The notes: generated by a model from the letters alone, not told the origin. A DNA stretch of 64,000 bases from HGW-17 sp964516435 (GCA_964516435.1 CAZEZP010000076.1:1-64000), one strand, 5' to 3'. Shown: positions 8,206-19,063, numbered from the stretch's first letter. Numbers and translations are program-made.

Positions 8206-10323
8206 TCAGAACGTGAATTCCTGGCTCGTGACGAATACGTTGAAGGATTCGTCGGCCACGCGCACCTGCAGCAGGTGCACGCCCCTGGACAGGGTGGAGG
8301 GCAGCGAGAAGCGGAAGGTTTCGCGCAGGGAATCGAAGATGCCGTCTTCGGGAGGCACGTTGCGCCAGGGCTCGTCATCCACGCGGATCTGCACGCCGAT
8401 CAGGCGCGAGGCCGCATCCGAGGCCGCAAACGTCACCGTGCCGTTGGCGATCTGCAGTTTCTCGACGCGCGGCGCGCTGTTATCCACCAGGAACGGGCGG
8501 GACACCATCTCGGATTTCATTTCGGCGCCCGGAGCGTTGGCTGGAGCGTCGCTGGCCTCCACCTTCACCTCGTAGAGGCCGTCGGCGAACGCGGCCGCCT
8601 TCCAGGTGAAGTTCGTGGCGGTCACGGGGGCGCGCGGCGTGAGCGGGCGCCAGTTCTTCTCGCCCACCTTGCGCACCCACAGCCGGTATTCCAGGGCGTC
8701 CTGGTCGCTGTTGACCACCTGCCAGGAGATGTTCACGTCTCCCGTGCGTGTGGGCACGTTCTCCGGAATCATGGGATCGTTGTAAGGGCCGGCGCCGCCG
8801 CGCGAAGACCCCACGCGGATTTCCACCAGTTTTGGGGCGATGTTCAGCGGGGTGTAGAACAGGCGCACGCGATCCACCTTCGTGGCGGAGCCGTTGTTCC
8901 ACGTGATGCGGAACTGGATGAAGCGCGCGGGCACACTGGCGATGCTGAACGCGCGGGAACCGTCGGGCATGCGGACGGCTGCTCCCACGGGCTTCCAGGG
9001 ATTCCAGAGATTGTCGTCGGGCTCTTCCGTGGTGCCGCTGCGGGTTTCGATTTTCACGGCATCATCGGAGGCGTACACCTGCAAAAGCCCGAAGGAACTG
9101 GGCACGGAGGCATCGAGCGCGGGGCTGGTGTAGACGACGTCCTTGCCCCGGTCCCGCGAGAGCACGTATGCCGCGGCGGAATCGCCGGCCACCACGACGC
9201 CTTCCTTTTCGTCCTTCAGGAAGAAGCCCAGCGCCTGGCGCTCCTCGACTTCCAGCACGATGGCGGCCGAATAGGTATCGGCGGAAATGCGGTAGATGCG
9301 TCCGGAATTGCCGTCGGAGGCGTACACGTTTTGATTTTCGGCCGACAACTGCGTGAAGTAGCCGCTGGCGATATCGAGTACTTTCTCCACCTCACCGCGG
9401 GAGCCGAGCGCGTACAGCGTGCCGGAGCCGGAAACCACCTGCAGCTGCGGCAGATCCTTGCGCTGCAGGGCGGTCACCGGGGCCTTGTCGCGTCCGGCGC
9501 CCGTGTTGCCCTGCGGGTTGAGTTCCTGCGTGGGGTTGCCCGTGTTGGCACGGTACTGCAACTGGTTCACGGCCACGAACAGCGTATCTTTATAGAGGGC
9601 TATATCCCGGATCTCGTTGCCGGAAAAATCGTACAGCAGGCGCGTGGCCGGCTTTTCGGGGACGTCGGAAAGCTCGTATACGCGCGCTTCGGGCGTGGTG
9701 CCCACGATCAGGCCTCGTTTGGGAACATAAAGCATTGCCAGGATGTGCTTCTCTTCGGCGCTCCACCACTTCGTGAATTTCCGGGAATTCAGGTCGATGC
9801 GGTAGATCGCGGCCTTGGGACCCGTGGAAGCGAACACCACAGCGCCGGCCACCTGCAGGTTCCAGATGTGATCCTCGGGAAGTTGGACGAACGGTTCGGT
9901 CTTTCCGTCGGGTTTCACGCGGTGAATGCGTCCCTTGGGCAGGGTGGCCGCCAGCAGGTCGCCGCCGGAAAGTTCCACCACCCGGGTGACCATGAGTGCA
10001 TCGGGCAGCGTGCACAGTTTGCGCAACCTGTCTCCCTCCAGCATCCAGAGGGAGGCTTCGTCCGCGCCACCGATGACGGTCTTTCCATTCTTCAGGCGCA
10101 GCACGGTGGTGAACAGTCCGGGCAGTTTCTCGCGGGTCTCGATCTTGGTCGCCCGCAGCCCCGGGGCGAGGCCGCCGCCGGAGAGGATGAGCGCACCCTG
10201 GGATTTGCCCGCGGAAAATGAATTGTGGCTCTCCAGTTCCCAGAATTTGGTGGGCGCCGCTCCTGCGCTGCCCGCAAGAAATGACAGGAGGAAGGTGAAA
10301 ATGGCAAAATTATATGTACGCAT
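8206..10323 (-). CDS. Exported beta-propeller protein with C-terminal Fn3-like region
   Basis: A 705-aa protein with a cleavable signal peptide (about residues 1-22, ending AGSAGA). Residues about 40-400 have the blade-like repeats of a WD40/NHL-type propeller, for example LKNGKTVIGGADEASLWML, GDLLAATLPKGRIHRV and GAVVFASTGPKAAIYRI. The C-terminal third looks like Fn3/Ig-type sandwich sequence (NISWQVVNSDQDALEYRLWV, then DNSAPRVEKLQI). No catalytic motif is seen. It is probably a periplasmic or surface protein that binds a ligand or partner. It sits between uvrC and a secreted S55/SpoIVB-like protein, with 15-base gaps on both sides, so the three are likely one transcript. Function is unknown. 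Confidence 0.75.
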   Translation of the reverse strand: MRTYNFAIFTFLLSFLAGSAGAAPTKFWELESHNSFSAGKSQGALILSGGGLAPGLRATKIETREKLPGLFTTVLRLKNGKTVIGGADEASLWMLEGDRLRKLCTLPDALMVTRVVELSGGDLLAATLPKGRIHRVKPDGKTEPFVQLPEDHIWNLQVAGAVVFASTGPKAAIYRIDLNSRKFTKWWSAEEKHILAMLYVPKRGLIVGTTPEARVYELSDVPEKPATRLLYDFSGNEIRDIALYKDTLFVAVNQLQYRANTGNPTQELNPQGNTGAGRDKAPVTALQRKDLPQLQVVSGSGTLYALGSRGEVEKVLDIASGYFTQLSAENQNVYASDGNSGRIYRISADTYSAAIVLEVEERQALGFFLKDEKEGVVVAGDSAAAYVLSRDRGKDVVYTSPALDASVPSSFGLLQVYASDDAVKIETRSGTTEEPDDNLWNPWKPVGAAVRMPDGSRAFSIASVPARFIQFRITWNNGSATKVDRVRLFYTPLNIAPKLVEIRVGSSRGGAGPYNDPMIPENVPTRTGDVNISWQVVNSDQDALEYRLWVRKVGEKNWRPLTPRAPVTATNFTWKAAAFADGLYEVKVEASDAPANAPGAEMKSEMVSRPFLVDNSAPRVEKLQIANGTVTFAASDAASRLIGVQIRVDDEPWRNVPPEDGIFDSLRETFRFSLPSTLSRGVHLLQVRVADESFNVFVTSQEFTF

Positions 10324-10338
10324 GCAATACCTCGCAGT

Positions 10339-12105
10339 TTATTTCAATTCCTGGTTGGGATTTTTGATTATTACCTGACACCGTCCGATTCCCGTCAGCA
10401 GTTCGGGAAAGCGCAGGATCTGCCGGTGCAGAGTCTGTTCCACGCGGGGCGGCGCGCTCATTCCGCGGCGCACCAGCGTGTCGAGCACGGACAGGGGCAC
10501 GTCGGACACCAGCATGCCCTCCATGTCCAGTTGCGGGGCCGGAGAGCGCACGGTCACCACGAGGGAATGGGCATCCATGGACTTCTGGATGAAATCCAGC
10601 AGGCCCTTGATGTCCTTGGGTTCCGCCGCGTCCACCGGCGTGTCGCGCCCGGCGCTCACCTCCAGGATGACCCGGGTGTCGGCGAAGGACCTGGGAAGCC
10701 GCACGGGCACGGATTTCACGATTTCCTCGCCCACCAGCGGCTGCAGCGTGACTTTCAGGTTGAATTCGCGATCCGCGAATGCCACCGGGGTTGTTTCCAC
10801 CTTGCGGATCCGGTAGAGGTTCAGCCCACGCGAAACCTGCACGCGCACGTCCACGCGGGAGAGCGCTAGCCGCGCGAACGGATTGTTCAGCAGCAGTTGC
10901 AGGGCGATTTCACCGCGCGAGGTGTTACCCCAGTTGCCCCATCCGCCGGGGAAACTCAGATTCAGTCCCTCCGTGGAGGAGAAGGAGTCCGTGAACCGGA
11001 TGGGCGCCAGCCCCTCCATCTGGAACTCGTGGTCCACGGTGAACGTGAGGTCGGTGGCGTTCTGGGCCAGTCGGTTCATGGCCACCCGCACCAGGGATGC
11101 GGCCAGGTTGGCCGACAGCAGGCGGTGGCGGGCCACCTGGAAGCGGTACGTCTTCGCGCTTTCGCCGGGGGCGGCCACGGTGACCGTCACTGGCAGGAAA
11201 CCGGGCTGCGCGGCCTGGTCCAGCACCACCGTGGCCTGCTCGTCGCGGACGAGCGCGCCGCGGGGCGCCGTGAAGGTGCCCAGTTTCATGGAGTTGGACT
11301 GCCGGGCGAGCACCGTGTGGATGAAGGCGTTGCCGGCCGGAAGCCGCATTTCTCCCATGCCCAGGAAGGGATGCGAGAAAACCGCCACGCGGTCGCCGTC
11401 CACGTGGGTCACCGTGCCGATGGCAGCTACGTTGATGTCGCCGGAAACCAGCCAGATGGCCACCGGTGCACCGGGCTTGTAGGCGCGCGCGGGCGCCGCT
11501 CCCTCGGAACTGCCGGCGGGAGCGGCCGGTCCCAGCGGCGCGAGCATGGGGAAGAAATCGGCGAACCGGTCGGCTGGAACGCCGGATACCGCCAAAGACA
11601 TGCCCAGCGGTCGCACCACGGACGAATCCGTGCGCACCAGCGGGTTGCGGGCGGCCATGAGGGCGTTTTTCACGTTTTCCGTCCAGTTTTCGGCCGTCGC
11701 GGCGGCCGGGCGCCCCCATACGTCCAGATTCTGCACCGGGCGCTGCATGGTCTTCACGATGTCCTCGGCCGGCGTGAGCAGCGCGATGGGATCCTTGGCG
11801 AACTGGTATCCGTATCCCAGCCCGCCGGCGAATTTCCCGTCGATGTAGATGGGGGAGCCGCTCATGCCGGCGATGACGCCCGCGTGCTCCAGCACGGGAT
11901 GCGCGCAGCGCACGATGATCAGGTCCTGATCGATCATGGCCCGGCGCATCACGCTGATGACCTCGATGTCGAACTTCACGGGTTCCTCGCCCGCGAAGAC
12001 GGTCAGGCCATAGCCTTTCATGCCCGGCTTGATCTCGGAAGTCTTCATGATTCCCGCCGGGGCGGGCTGTCCATACAGAAATGTCAACAAGAAAACGAAC
12101 CACAT
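10339..12105 (-). CDS. Exported SpoIVB/S55 peptidase-like protein
   Basis: A 588-aa protein. The ATG at 12105 was chosen because GAGGAGA lies just upstream and it gives a signal peptide (MWFVFLLTFLYGQPAPA). The next 180 residues resemble the SpoIVB (peptidase S55) domain: IKPGMKGYGLTVFAGEEP, an HPVLEHAGVIAGMSGSPIYI segment that contains the family's catalytic Ser (GMSGSP), and GGLGYGYQFAKDPIALLTPAEDI. SpoIVB itself is a serine peptidase that triggers sigma-K processing in Bacillus; related domains occur in Gram-negative exported proteins. The remaining 400 residues (including GTVTHVDGDRVAVFSHPFLGMG) are also typical of these non-sporulation homologues. The substrate is unknown. Its neighbours are two exported propeller proteins. 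Confidence 0.75.
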   Translation of the reverse strand: MWFVFLLTFLYGQPAPAGIMKTSEIKPGMKGYGLTVFAGEEPVKFDIEVISVMRRAMIDQDLIIVRCAHPVLEHAGVIAGMSGSPIYIDGKFAGGLGYGYQFAKDPIALLTPAEDIVKTMQRPVQNLDVWGRPAAATAENWTENVKNALMAARNPLVRTDSSVVRPLGMSLAVSGVPADRFADFFPMLAPLGPAAPAGSSEGAAPARAYKPGAPVAIWLVSGDINVAAIGTVTHVDGDRVAVFSHPFLGMGEMRLPAGNAFIHTVLARQSNSMKLGTFTAPRGALVRDEQATVVLDQAAQPGFLPVTVTVAAPGESAKTYRFQVARHRLLSANLAASLVRVAMNRLAQNATDLTFTVDHEFQMEGLAPIRFTDSFSSTEGLNLSFPGGWGNWGNTSRGEIALQLLLNNPFARLALSRVDVRVQVSRGLNLYRIRKVETTPVAFADREFNLKVTLQPLVGEEIVKSVPVRLPRSFADTRVILEVSAGRDTPVDAAEPKDIKGLLDFIQKSMDAHSLVVTVRSPAPQLDMEGMLVSDVPLSVLDTLVRRGMSAPPRVEQTLHRQILRFPELLTGIGRCQVIIKNPNQELK

Positions 12106-12133
12106 CCTGTTTTCTCCTCGTGGCGTGAATGCT

Positions 12134-13306
12134 TCAGGGCGTCCGGGGTGGCGGATACACCCAGAATACGCCGTTCTGGGAAACGTAGGCCAGGTTTCCG
12201 CCCGGCAGGCGGACCAGCGAATAGGGACTGTTGGCCGTGGCCGGGTCGCGGTACGGCGACACCGGCAGGCGTGCCGACCACAGGATGCGCCCGTCGGCAT
12301 CGAAGGCCACGAGCCGATCGGCCAGGCGGAACACGAGATACTCGTTGTACATGCGCGCCGGCGTCATGGGCGTCAATCCGAGTTCGGCCAACCATTCCAT
12401 GCGTCCCGTCTCCAGGTTGAAATACCCCAGGGTATTGTTTTCGAGGAAACAGTACATGCCCATGCGGAACTGGTGGAGAAACAGCGATTGCACCCGGTGC
12501 GGAAAGCGGTGCACCGCCTTGGTGGTCCCGTCGGGACGGATCACGTGAGCCTCCTGGTAGCCCTTGAGCAGCAGGTACGTGGAATCGGCCAGGAAGCCAT
12601 AGTAGGTGGTCGGGTTGCCGGGCGCGAAGAGGCGCTGCGACCAGAGGCGCTTGCCATCGCTCCAGCGGCGGGCTTCCAGCAGGCCGTTGTCGAGCTCCAG
12701 GGCGAAGAAGGGCGCGACGCCGTAATACTGGGCGTTTTTTGGGCCGGCGTCCAGCACCTGGCGCCAGGCGACCCTGCGCATGTCCTGCACGTAAATCATG
12801 GAATTGCGCCACCACACCAGCACGTCGCCGTTGCCGACCGCGTGGAAGCCGTCCAGTACCCCGGAAACCGGCAGTTCCATGATGCGCAGGAGTTTTCCGC
12901 GGGGACTGTAGGCCACCAGGCGGTTGCCGCGGGCCAGGATCATGGAGCCGTCGGGCTGCACGCCGATGTTGGACGTGTCGGCGGGCAGAAACAGATGCGT
13001 GCGGTACGCCTGCGGGCTGTCGAAGAGCGCGCGGACCCGCCATCCCGACCGGGGGTACGATGCAAATTCGGCGAAGTAGACGTTTCCGTCGTCGGTGCTC
13101 CAATGGCTGCCAGCGTTCAGAAACGGCCCCACATCGGCATATCCGGCCGGTTGCACCACGCGGGCCTGTGGCGCCTGGACGAGGATGGAGGCCAGTTCGT
13201 CGGCCGGCGTGTGCAGTGGGATGCGCAGGGGAAGGTTTGCGGGATCCGGTGGAGCGGGATTCGAACCCAGCAGAAGGAAACTGAAAAGAGTCGCGAGCCA
13301 ACCCAT
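12134..13306 (-). CDS. Exported PQQ-type beta-propeller protein
   Basis: A 390-aa protein with an N-terminal hydrophobic signal (MGWLATLFSFLLLG), then repeated propeller blades such as VQPDGSMILARGNRLVAYSPRG, GNGDVLVWWRNSMIYVQD and LADRLVAFDADGRILWSARLP. The last is the usual PQQ/PKD-type blade pattern. It has no Cys lipobox, so it is predicted periplasmic or membrane-anchored by an uncleaved signal. It lies 28 bases upstream of the S55-like gene on the same strand and is likely its co-expressed partner. The function is unknown. Confidence 0.7.
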   Translation of the reverse strand: MGWLATLFSFLLLGSNPAPPDPANLPLRIPLHTPADELASILVQAPQARVVQPAGYADVGPFLNAGSHWSTDDGNVYFAEFASYPRSGWRVRALFDSPQAYRTHLFLPADTSNIGVQPDGSMILARGNRLVAYSPRGKLLRIMELPVSGVLDGFHAVGNGDVLVWWRNSMIYVQDMRRVAWRQVLDAGPKNAQYYGVAPFFALELDNGLLEARRWSDGKRLWSQRLFAPGNPTTYYGFLADSTYLLLKGYQEAHVIRPDGTTKAVHRFPHRVQSLFLHQFRMGMYCFLENNTLGYFNLETGRMEWLAELGLTPMTPARMYNEYLVFRLADRLVAFDADGRILWSARLPVSPYRDPATANSPYSLVRLPGGNLAYVSQNGVFWVYPPPRTP

Positions 13307-13418
13307 CTGTTGCGCCTCTCCCGGAAGGCAAGCCAGTATACTGCAAAAAAGTGGAACGTGAAAGGAGATTCCCGTGAAATCCGCACAGCGGCGCCCCGAG
13401 CCGCAGTTGGGCGCATTT

Positions 13419-14543
<1,125 letters not shown>

Positions 14544-14564
14544 GCGCGACTCCGGGAAGGACGT

Positions 14565-16496
14565 TCAGGGATTCAGGGCGACCAGTTGCGAGTTGAGGCG
14601 GTGCACGATGTCCTTGCCGGGTCCCTCGAAGTAGTAGCGCAGCACGGCGTCCGTGCCCGAGGCGCGCAGTTCGAACCAGGCGCCGTCGAATTCCAGGAAG
14701 GAGCCGTCCTGCGCCCAGAAGGCGCGCCGGATGGCCGGGAAGCCGGGGTCACCGAGCGCCTCGCGCAGGCGTTCGGTGGCCTGCTGCGGCTTTATTTTCG
14801 TCAGTTCCCGGAAATACGAGACGATGCGGTCTTTGCGCTCCATCGCTTTCGCCATGGCCGAGCGCCTCGCATCGCCCGTGAGGCTCTCGTCGTAGAGCGT
14901 GATGTCCTGGCGCTCGTAGGCCGCGTACGGGATGGGATGGCGCTCGAGCAGTTCGAGGTACCACTGGGCGAAGGAAGCGCCGCGCGCATGCAGTTCGGAT
15001 GCGGCCAGCAGCGTGAGCAGGCCCACCTGGAAGCCGTCCTTCTCCTTGAGGGCGAGCGAGGCTGCCGAGCCATCGTGGTTGGGCACCCATTCCAGCGTGC
15101 CCATGGCCGCGCCGCCGCTCTCCTCGGCCATGATGAGGAAGCGCGGATTGGCGCCCAGATGGTGGACCTCGCCGATGGCGTCGGTGAACGTGACGTCCTG
15201 CGCGCCTGACCGCAGTTGCTCCTGCACGGAGACCACCAGTTCGCCGAAGTACTTGAATCCCACGGGCACGAGCACGGGGTGCACGTCCAGGCCGTGTTCG
15301 GCAGCGATCGCGCGGGCCACGGCCGGAATGGAGCGCGATGTGGGATACGTCACGGCCACGATGAAATCGTAGCGTCCCAGGAGGCCGGCGCGCGCGATCG
15401 CCTGCGTGCGCAGCGCCGTGAGCAGGAAGTAGATCTGGTTGGGCTTGAAATACACCAGGCAGCGCCCGTCGTCGAGCGGATCCACCTCCAGCGCGGCGGC
15501 GCGGGCCGCTTCGGCGAGGTGGGCAGGCGCCTGCGTGACGATGTTGAACCGGTCGCCGTCGGGGTCCCAGATGAACACCACGTCCGCCCTGCCATCCCGC
15601 AGCAGTTCCTGCGCCCCGATATGCTTGTAGATCTGCCATTTTCCGGGATCCACGCCATGGTTGACGCCATCGAGGATGCCGATGCCGTGGTAGTTGGAAT
15701 CCTCCTTTTCGTACAAAAACGAGATGCCGCGTTCATCCATGGGAAAGTTCAGCATGCCGAAGATCCGCCGCGCCGCCGCCCCCATGCTGCCGCCCTCGGT
15801 GCACACGGCCACGCGCAGGCCGCCTTCCAGCGCCCTGCGGATGGTGTCGATGCCGTTTTCGTCCACCAGGTGGCGCAGCGACTGGACGTACGCCGGCAGG
15901 GGGTCGAAATCCCGCCGGATGCGCGGATCGTCGGCGGCCGCGAGTTCCACCCGGAAGCCGTTTTGCGCGATGCCGGCCGTCAACTCCCGCACGCGGTCGC
16001 GGATTTCATCGGCCATCCTGAGCAGTTGCATGCCGTTCTTGTCCATGGGCTTCCAGCCGCCCTTGAAGCTCTGGGAGTGGCTGGCCGTGAAATTCTCGCC
16101 GCCGTCGAGCCCGTAATGGAACACGCCGAAGGAACTGAGCCAGATGGGCGTGGTGCGGCTCTCCCCGGCCTGCAGGTGGACCGTGATGCCCGCCGCCGCG
16201 TAGATGCGGGCGAACAGGTCGATGAATTTCTGGGTATGCGGGCGCACCTCGCCGCCGATGTGCAGATGGCGCAGGCCGTGCCTTTGTGCCACGTCGCGCC
16301 GTGCGGCGGCCACGATGGCCATGGTGAGCGCCGAGAACGGCACGTTCGCGGAAAAGAAGTCCGCCGGATCCAGTTGGTCCCGGTAGCCGGCCGTCCCCAG
16401 GGAGAATCCCCGGCCCCATTCCTCCAGCCGGGCCTTCTGGGCGAGTTCGGGCGAAATCACCAGGGTTTCGGGGGCGTTTCCAAACGGCGTGTGCAT
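14565..16496 (-). CDS. Phosphohexomutase (phosphoglucomutase/phosphomannomutase family)
   Basis: A 643-aa alpha-D-phosphohexomutase, cytoplasmic, moving phosphate between C1 and C6 of a hexose. Seen in order are the entry motif GTAGYRD, the active-site serine loop NFTASHSQSFKGG (usual form TASHNP), the metal loop DPDGDRFN (usual DGDxDR) and the C-terminal phosphate-binding loop LRASGTDAVLRYYFEG. It is longer than the bacterial norm of about 450-550 residues, with extra sequence in the middle and C-terminal parts. Whether it acts on glucose, mannose or glucosamine phosphate is not clear. The mraY neighbour would fit a role in cell-wall precursor supply, but this is inference. Confidence 0.88.
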   Translation of the reverse strand: MHTPFGNAPETLVISPELAQKARLEEWGRGFSLGTAGYRDQLDPADFFSANVPFSALTMAIVAAARRDVAQRHGLRHLHIGGEVRPHTQKFIDLFARIYAAAGITVHLQAGESRTTPIWLSSFGVFHYGLDGGENFTASHSQSFKGGWKPMDKNGMQLLRMADEIRDRVRELTAGIAQNGFRVELAAADDPRIRRDFDPLPAYVQSLRHLVDENGIDTIRRALEGGLRVAVCTEGGSMGAAARRIFGMLNFPMDERGISFLYEKEDSNYHGIGILDGVNHGVDPGKWQIYKHIGAQELLRDGRADVVFIWDPDGDRFNIVTQAPAHLAEAARAAALEVDPLDDGRCLVYFKPNQIYFLLTALRTQAIARAGLLGRYDFIVAVTYPTSRSIPAVARAIAAEHGLDVHPVLVPVGFKYFGELVVSVQEQLRSGAQDVTFTDAIGEVHHLGANPRFLIMAEESGGAAMGTLEWVPNHDGSAASLALKEKDGFQVGLLTLLAASELHARGASFAQWYLELLERHPIPYAAYERQDITLYDESLTGDARRSAMAKAMERKDRIVSYFRELTKIKPQQATERLREALGDPGFPAIRRAFWAQDGSFLEFDGAWFELRASGTDAVLRYYFEGPGKDIVHRLNSQLVALNP

Positions 16497-16679
16497 GCGC
16501 TCTCTCCTTGGTTCTCCGGAACCCGAAACCGCATTGAAAGCCGCCGGGTTCCGCCAGAAATCCGCCCGAAGATATCACTGCGCCCCGGATGGCGCAACTT
16601 CCCATACCCTCTCTCCCACACCCTTTTCGCCTTGAATTGCATTGCAATCGCGGGCTGCATGCAGCGGACTGCAGCCATT

Positions 16680-18308
16680 TCATTCGGGGAGGCTGAAAAT
16701 CGCCGGCCGCACGCCCAGAACCCTGGTTTCATCCAGCGCCTCTACGATCAAAACATGCGCTCCTGGAACGATACCCTGAATGATGGCTTCGAAATGCCCA
16801 TCGCTCCCATCGAAAATGCCTTTCATTTCATGGTCGGCCCAGATTCGGATCCTTTCAGCTCCCGGCGCATCGGCCGAAATGCGGAGAAACCCCGGGTTCT
16901 TCGCATGAGCCTGGATTTTCAGCCCGATCCGGATTCCCCCCGCGTGCTGGAGCCGGGGGCCCCTGTCAGGTTTCGCCAGGACGGCGGCGATGCAGACGCG
17001 CGCCAGTTCAGCCAGCCAGGCGGCGTTTTCCTCGGATTCTTTGGGGATGTGCGGAAAGAAGGGGATGGATACTACGGCCAGTACGCGCCGGCCCGATTTT
17101 TCACCTACGATATAGGCGTTTTCCACCAGCACCACGCCGGGTATGCGTCCCACGCTGTTGTAGATCCTGACCTTTTCGCCAAAGGCTTTCTGTGGGCCGT
17201 TTCCGAGTCGTTTGCGCGTCTTTCGCATCTGTTCCAGGATCCGGTCGACGTCGGTCTCGGTAATCGGAAAGCGCTCTACTTCCGGCAATTCCCGGTGCAG
17301 GGCCACACGCCGCAGGACTTCCTGCAGTTCGAACAGGGTGGCGCAGTTCGATGCGCACCGGGTCCGCACCCGGCCGATGCGCGCCGGCAGCCGTATTTTC
17401 CTGCCATTTTCCGAAAGCCGCATGACCGGAGATATCCGGAATTTTTCATTCTTGCTGTTGTAAAAGACGTTGATTTCCATATTGGGCAATCCGAAACGCG
17501 GCGAAAGCCAGGTTTCGTTGATTTCCTCGTAGCCCGCAACCTGGATGAGCCGGTTGTAGTCCTCATTGGAGGAATGCATGAGGGCTGGCACGTAGATCTG
17601 ATGCAGTTTGCGGGTGAATTTGCCCGCGGCATCCTCGAATTCCACGACGGCCTCCCCGGTCATGCCGTGCTGCGCGAGCGTGGAGAGGGCGGCCACGGTG
17701 GCCGACAGTTTGATGGTCGATGCCGGGTGGAAGTAACTGGGCGGAAAATCGAATGCATGCCCGAACGCGTGATACGTGAAGGCCGGCTGATCCACGCCCG
17801 GCTCCACGACGGTCACCAGCACGTTGGAATGCGGCAGGATGTCCCATTTCACGCGGGCGAGGCGGGCTTTGAGCGTTTCGGTGTCTGCCGTTTGCTTCGC
17901 CATTTCGAACCAGGAATTCCGGTCGCGTTCTTCCGACAGCGGAATTTCGATGGAAAAACCATCCCCCAGTTTTTTATTTTTTTCAGTTGAACTCACCGCC
18001 GCATACAGGTTCACCCCGGCGTCTGGCATGTCTGTTTTGGCCGCATCGTTTTTGTTATCAATATTCGCCCTATTCGATGCAGATGCGTCCTGACCCGCGT
18101 TCATGGTTCGGGCGGCGATATCCTGCGCTGTATCCAGCTGGATGCCAGGGTCTTTCTTCTCTGGCTCTTGCGCCAGACATCCAGTAATAATAAATAATAT
18201 AAAAAAAATACTGAGATACATAGTTTTTAGTGTTTTTTTATTGTGGTATGTGATACTCGTGAGAAAATTCTCAATTTTCTGAAACATATAAATTTTTAAT
18301 CTCATCAT
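16680..18308 (-). CDS. Serine beta-lactamase-like lipoprotein (class A/DD-peptidase fold)
   Basis: Up to 542 aa. From the first ATG, a Lys-rich head precedes a hydrophobic stretch and lipobox (FIITGC, Cys44). Starts at 18287 and 18221 are also possible, and 18221 would keep the gene clear of the upstream gene's reconstructed end at 18271. After a low-complexity linker, residues 150-450 carry penicilloyl-serine transferase features: S197-T-I-K200 (the SxxK nucleophile motif in HPASTIKLSATVAALS) and S246-S-N248 (SxN) in HSSNEDYNRL. A clear KTG motif is missing; KVRIYNSVG may be its counterpart. The last 100 residues form a beta-rich domain. It could be an envelope hydrolase or a non-catalytic binder. 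The 5' end is in AT-rich DNA. Confidence 0.7.
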   Translation of the reverse strand: MMRLKIYMFQKIENFLTSITYHNKKTLKTMYLSIFFILFIITGCLAQEPEKKDPGIQLDTAQDIAARTMNAGQDASASNRANIDNKNDAAKTDMPDAGVNLYAAVSSTEKNKKLGDGFSIEIPLSEERDRNSWFEMAKQTADTETLKARLARVKWDILPHSNVLVTVVEPGVDQPAFTYHAFGHAFDFPPSYFHPASTIKLSATVAALSTLAQHGMTGEAVVEFEDAAGKFTRKLHQIYVPALMHSSNEDYNRLIQVAGYEEINETWLSPRFGLPNMEINVFYNSKNEKFRISPVMRLSENGRKIRLPARIGRVRTRCASNCATLFELQEVLRRVALHRELPEVERFPITETDVDRILEQMRKTRKRLGNGPQKAFGEKVRIYNSVGRIPGVVLVENAYIVGEKSGRRVLAVVSIPFFPHIPKESEENAAWLAELARVCIAAVLAKPDRGPRLQHAGGIRIGLKIQAHAKNPGFLRISADAPGAERIRIWADHEMKGIFDGSDGHFEAIIQGIVPGAHVLIVEALDETRVLGVRPAIFSLPE

Positions 18309-19063
18309 TCAGTCGGCAGTAGGGAGCAGCACATTTTCCCGTGCCCAGTAGACTTCGGTCGCGAACATAGGATTTTCCATTGAATGTCAGTATCGTACGG
18401 TTGCCGTTTTCTTCCACTGTATTTTTTGGGGTTTGATTCCGATGACAATGGTTTTCCACAATGCTTGCAGAAACGGGCTTCCGGAGAAATGAAATTCTGG
18501 CAATGAGGACAGCGGGGATTTTGCATTTCGGCTCCGCATGAACTGCAGAAACGGGCCTGAGCATTCACGGCGCTGTTGCAGCGGGGACACCGGATGGCGT
18601 TCAGCGAACTTTCCCGTGTGGCTCCCGTTGCATCTCCTGAGGCATCCGGTAGCAGCGGATAGACGATGACGAGAAAAAAGTCGATCAGCATGTACGCGTA
18701 AAAAGCGAAACCTGCATATTTGAAGATTTCCTGAATGACTTTTTTGAACTGGAAAGATTCATTTTTTCCAGGGATAAAAAAACAAAAAAAGCAATGTTTG
18801 TTACAATAAGCAGCAAAACATAAGCTGTTTTCTTCATGTGAAAACTGCTGAAGAGTATACCTGGAAAAGACAGGATAGGTATGAATAATAACAAGTAGCC
18901 TATTATTTTTGGAGTTAATCGCTTGGAGTTCTGAAAGGCAAAAAGCGTAAAATCATAATATGATAAATCAATTAATCCAAAAAGTTTGAAGACAGGCGAC
19001 TTGAACAGGGCGAGACAGGCGATGGCGGCAAACAAAAAAATTTTTGATGGACCACTTTTCCAT
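18271..19063 (-). pseudogene. Membrane/double zinc-ribbon protein gene interrupted by three homopolymer frameshifts
   Basis: The start at 19063 (MEKWSIK) has a well-spaced AAAGGA. Three single-base shifts, each at a homopolymer, join otherwise coherent sequence. The first is at A5T7 (19034-19045), one base too many. The second is at T7 (18776-18782), one base short. The third is at A6 (18422-18427), one base too many. Correcting them gives about 263 aa with several membrane helices (FLFAAIACLALF, IIGYLLLFIPILSF, YVLLLIVTNIAFFVFF, YAGFAFYAYMLIDFFLVIVY). Two zinc ribbons follow (CPRCNSAVNAQARFCSSCG, CPHCQNFISPEARFCKHCG), then a C-terminal NGKSYVRDRSLLGTGKCAAPYC segment ending at 18271. Without correction it reads as two open frames, 18685-19116 and 18305-18691. 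It is related to the genes at 27377 and 28118. It may be sequence error, decay or phase variation. Confidence 0.7.
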
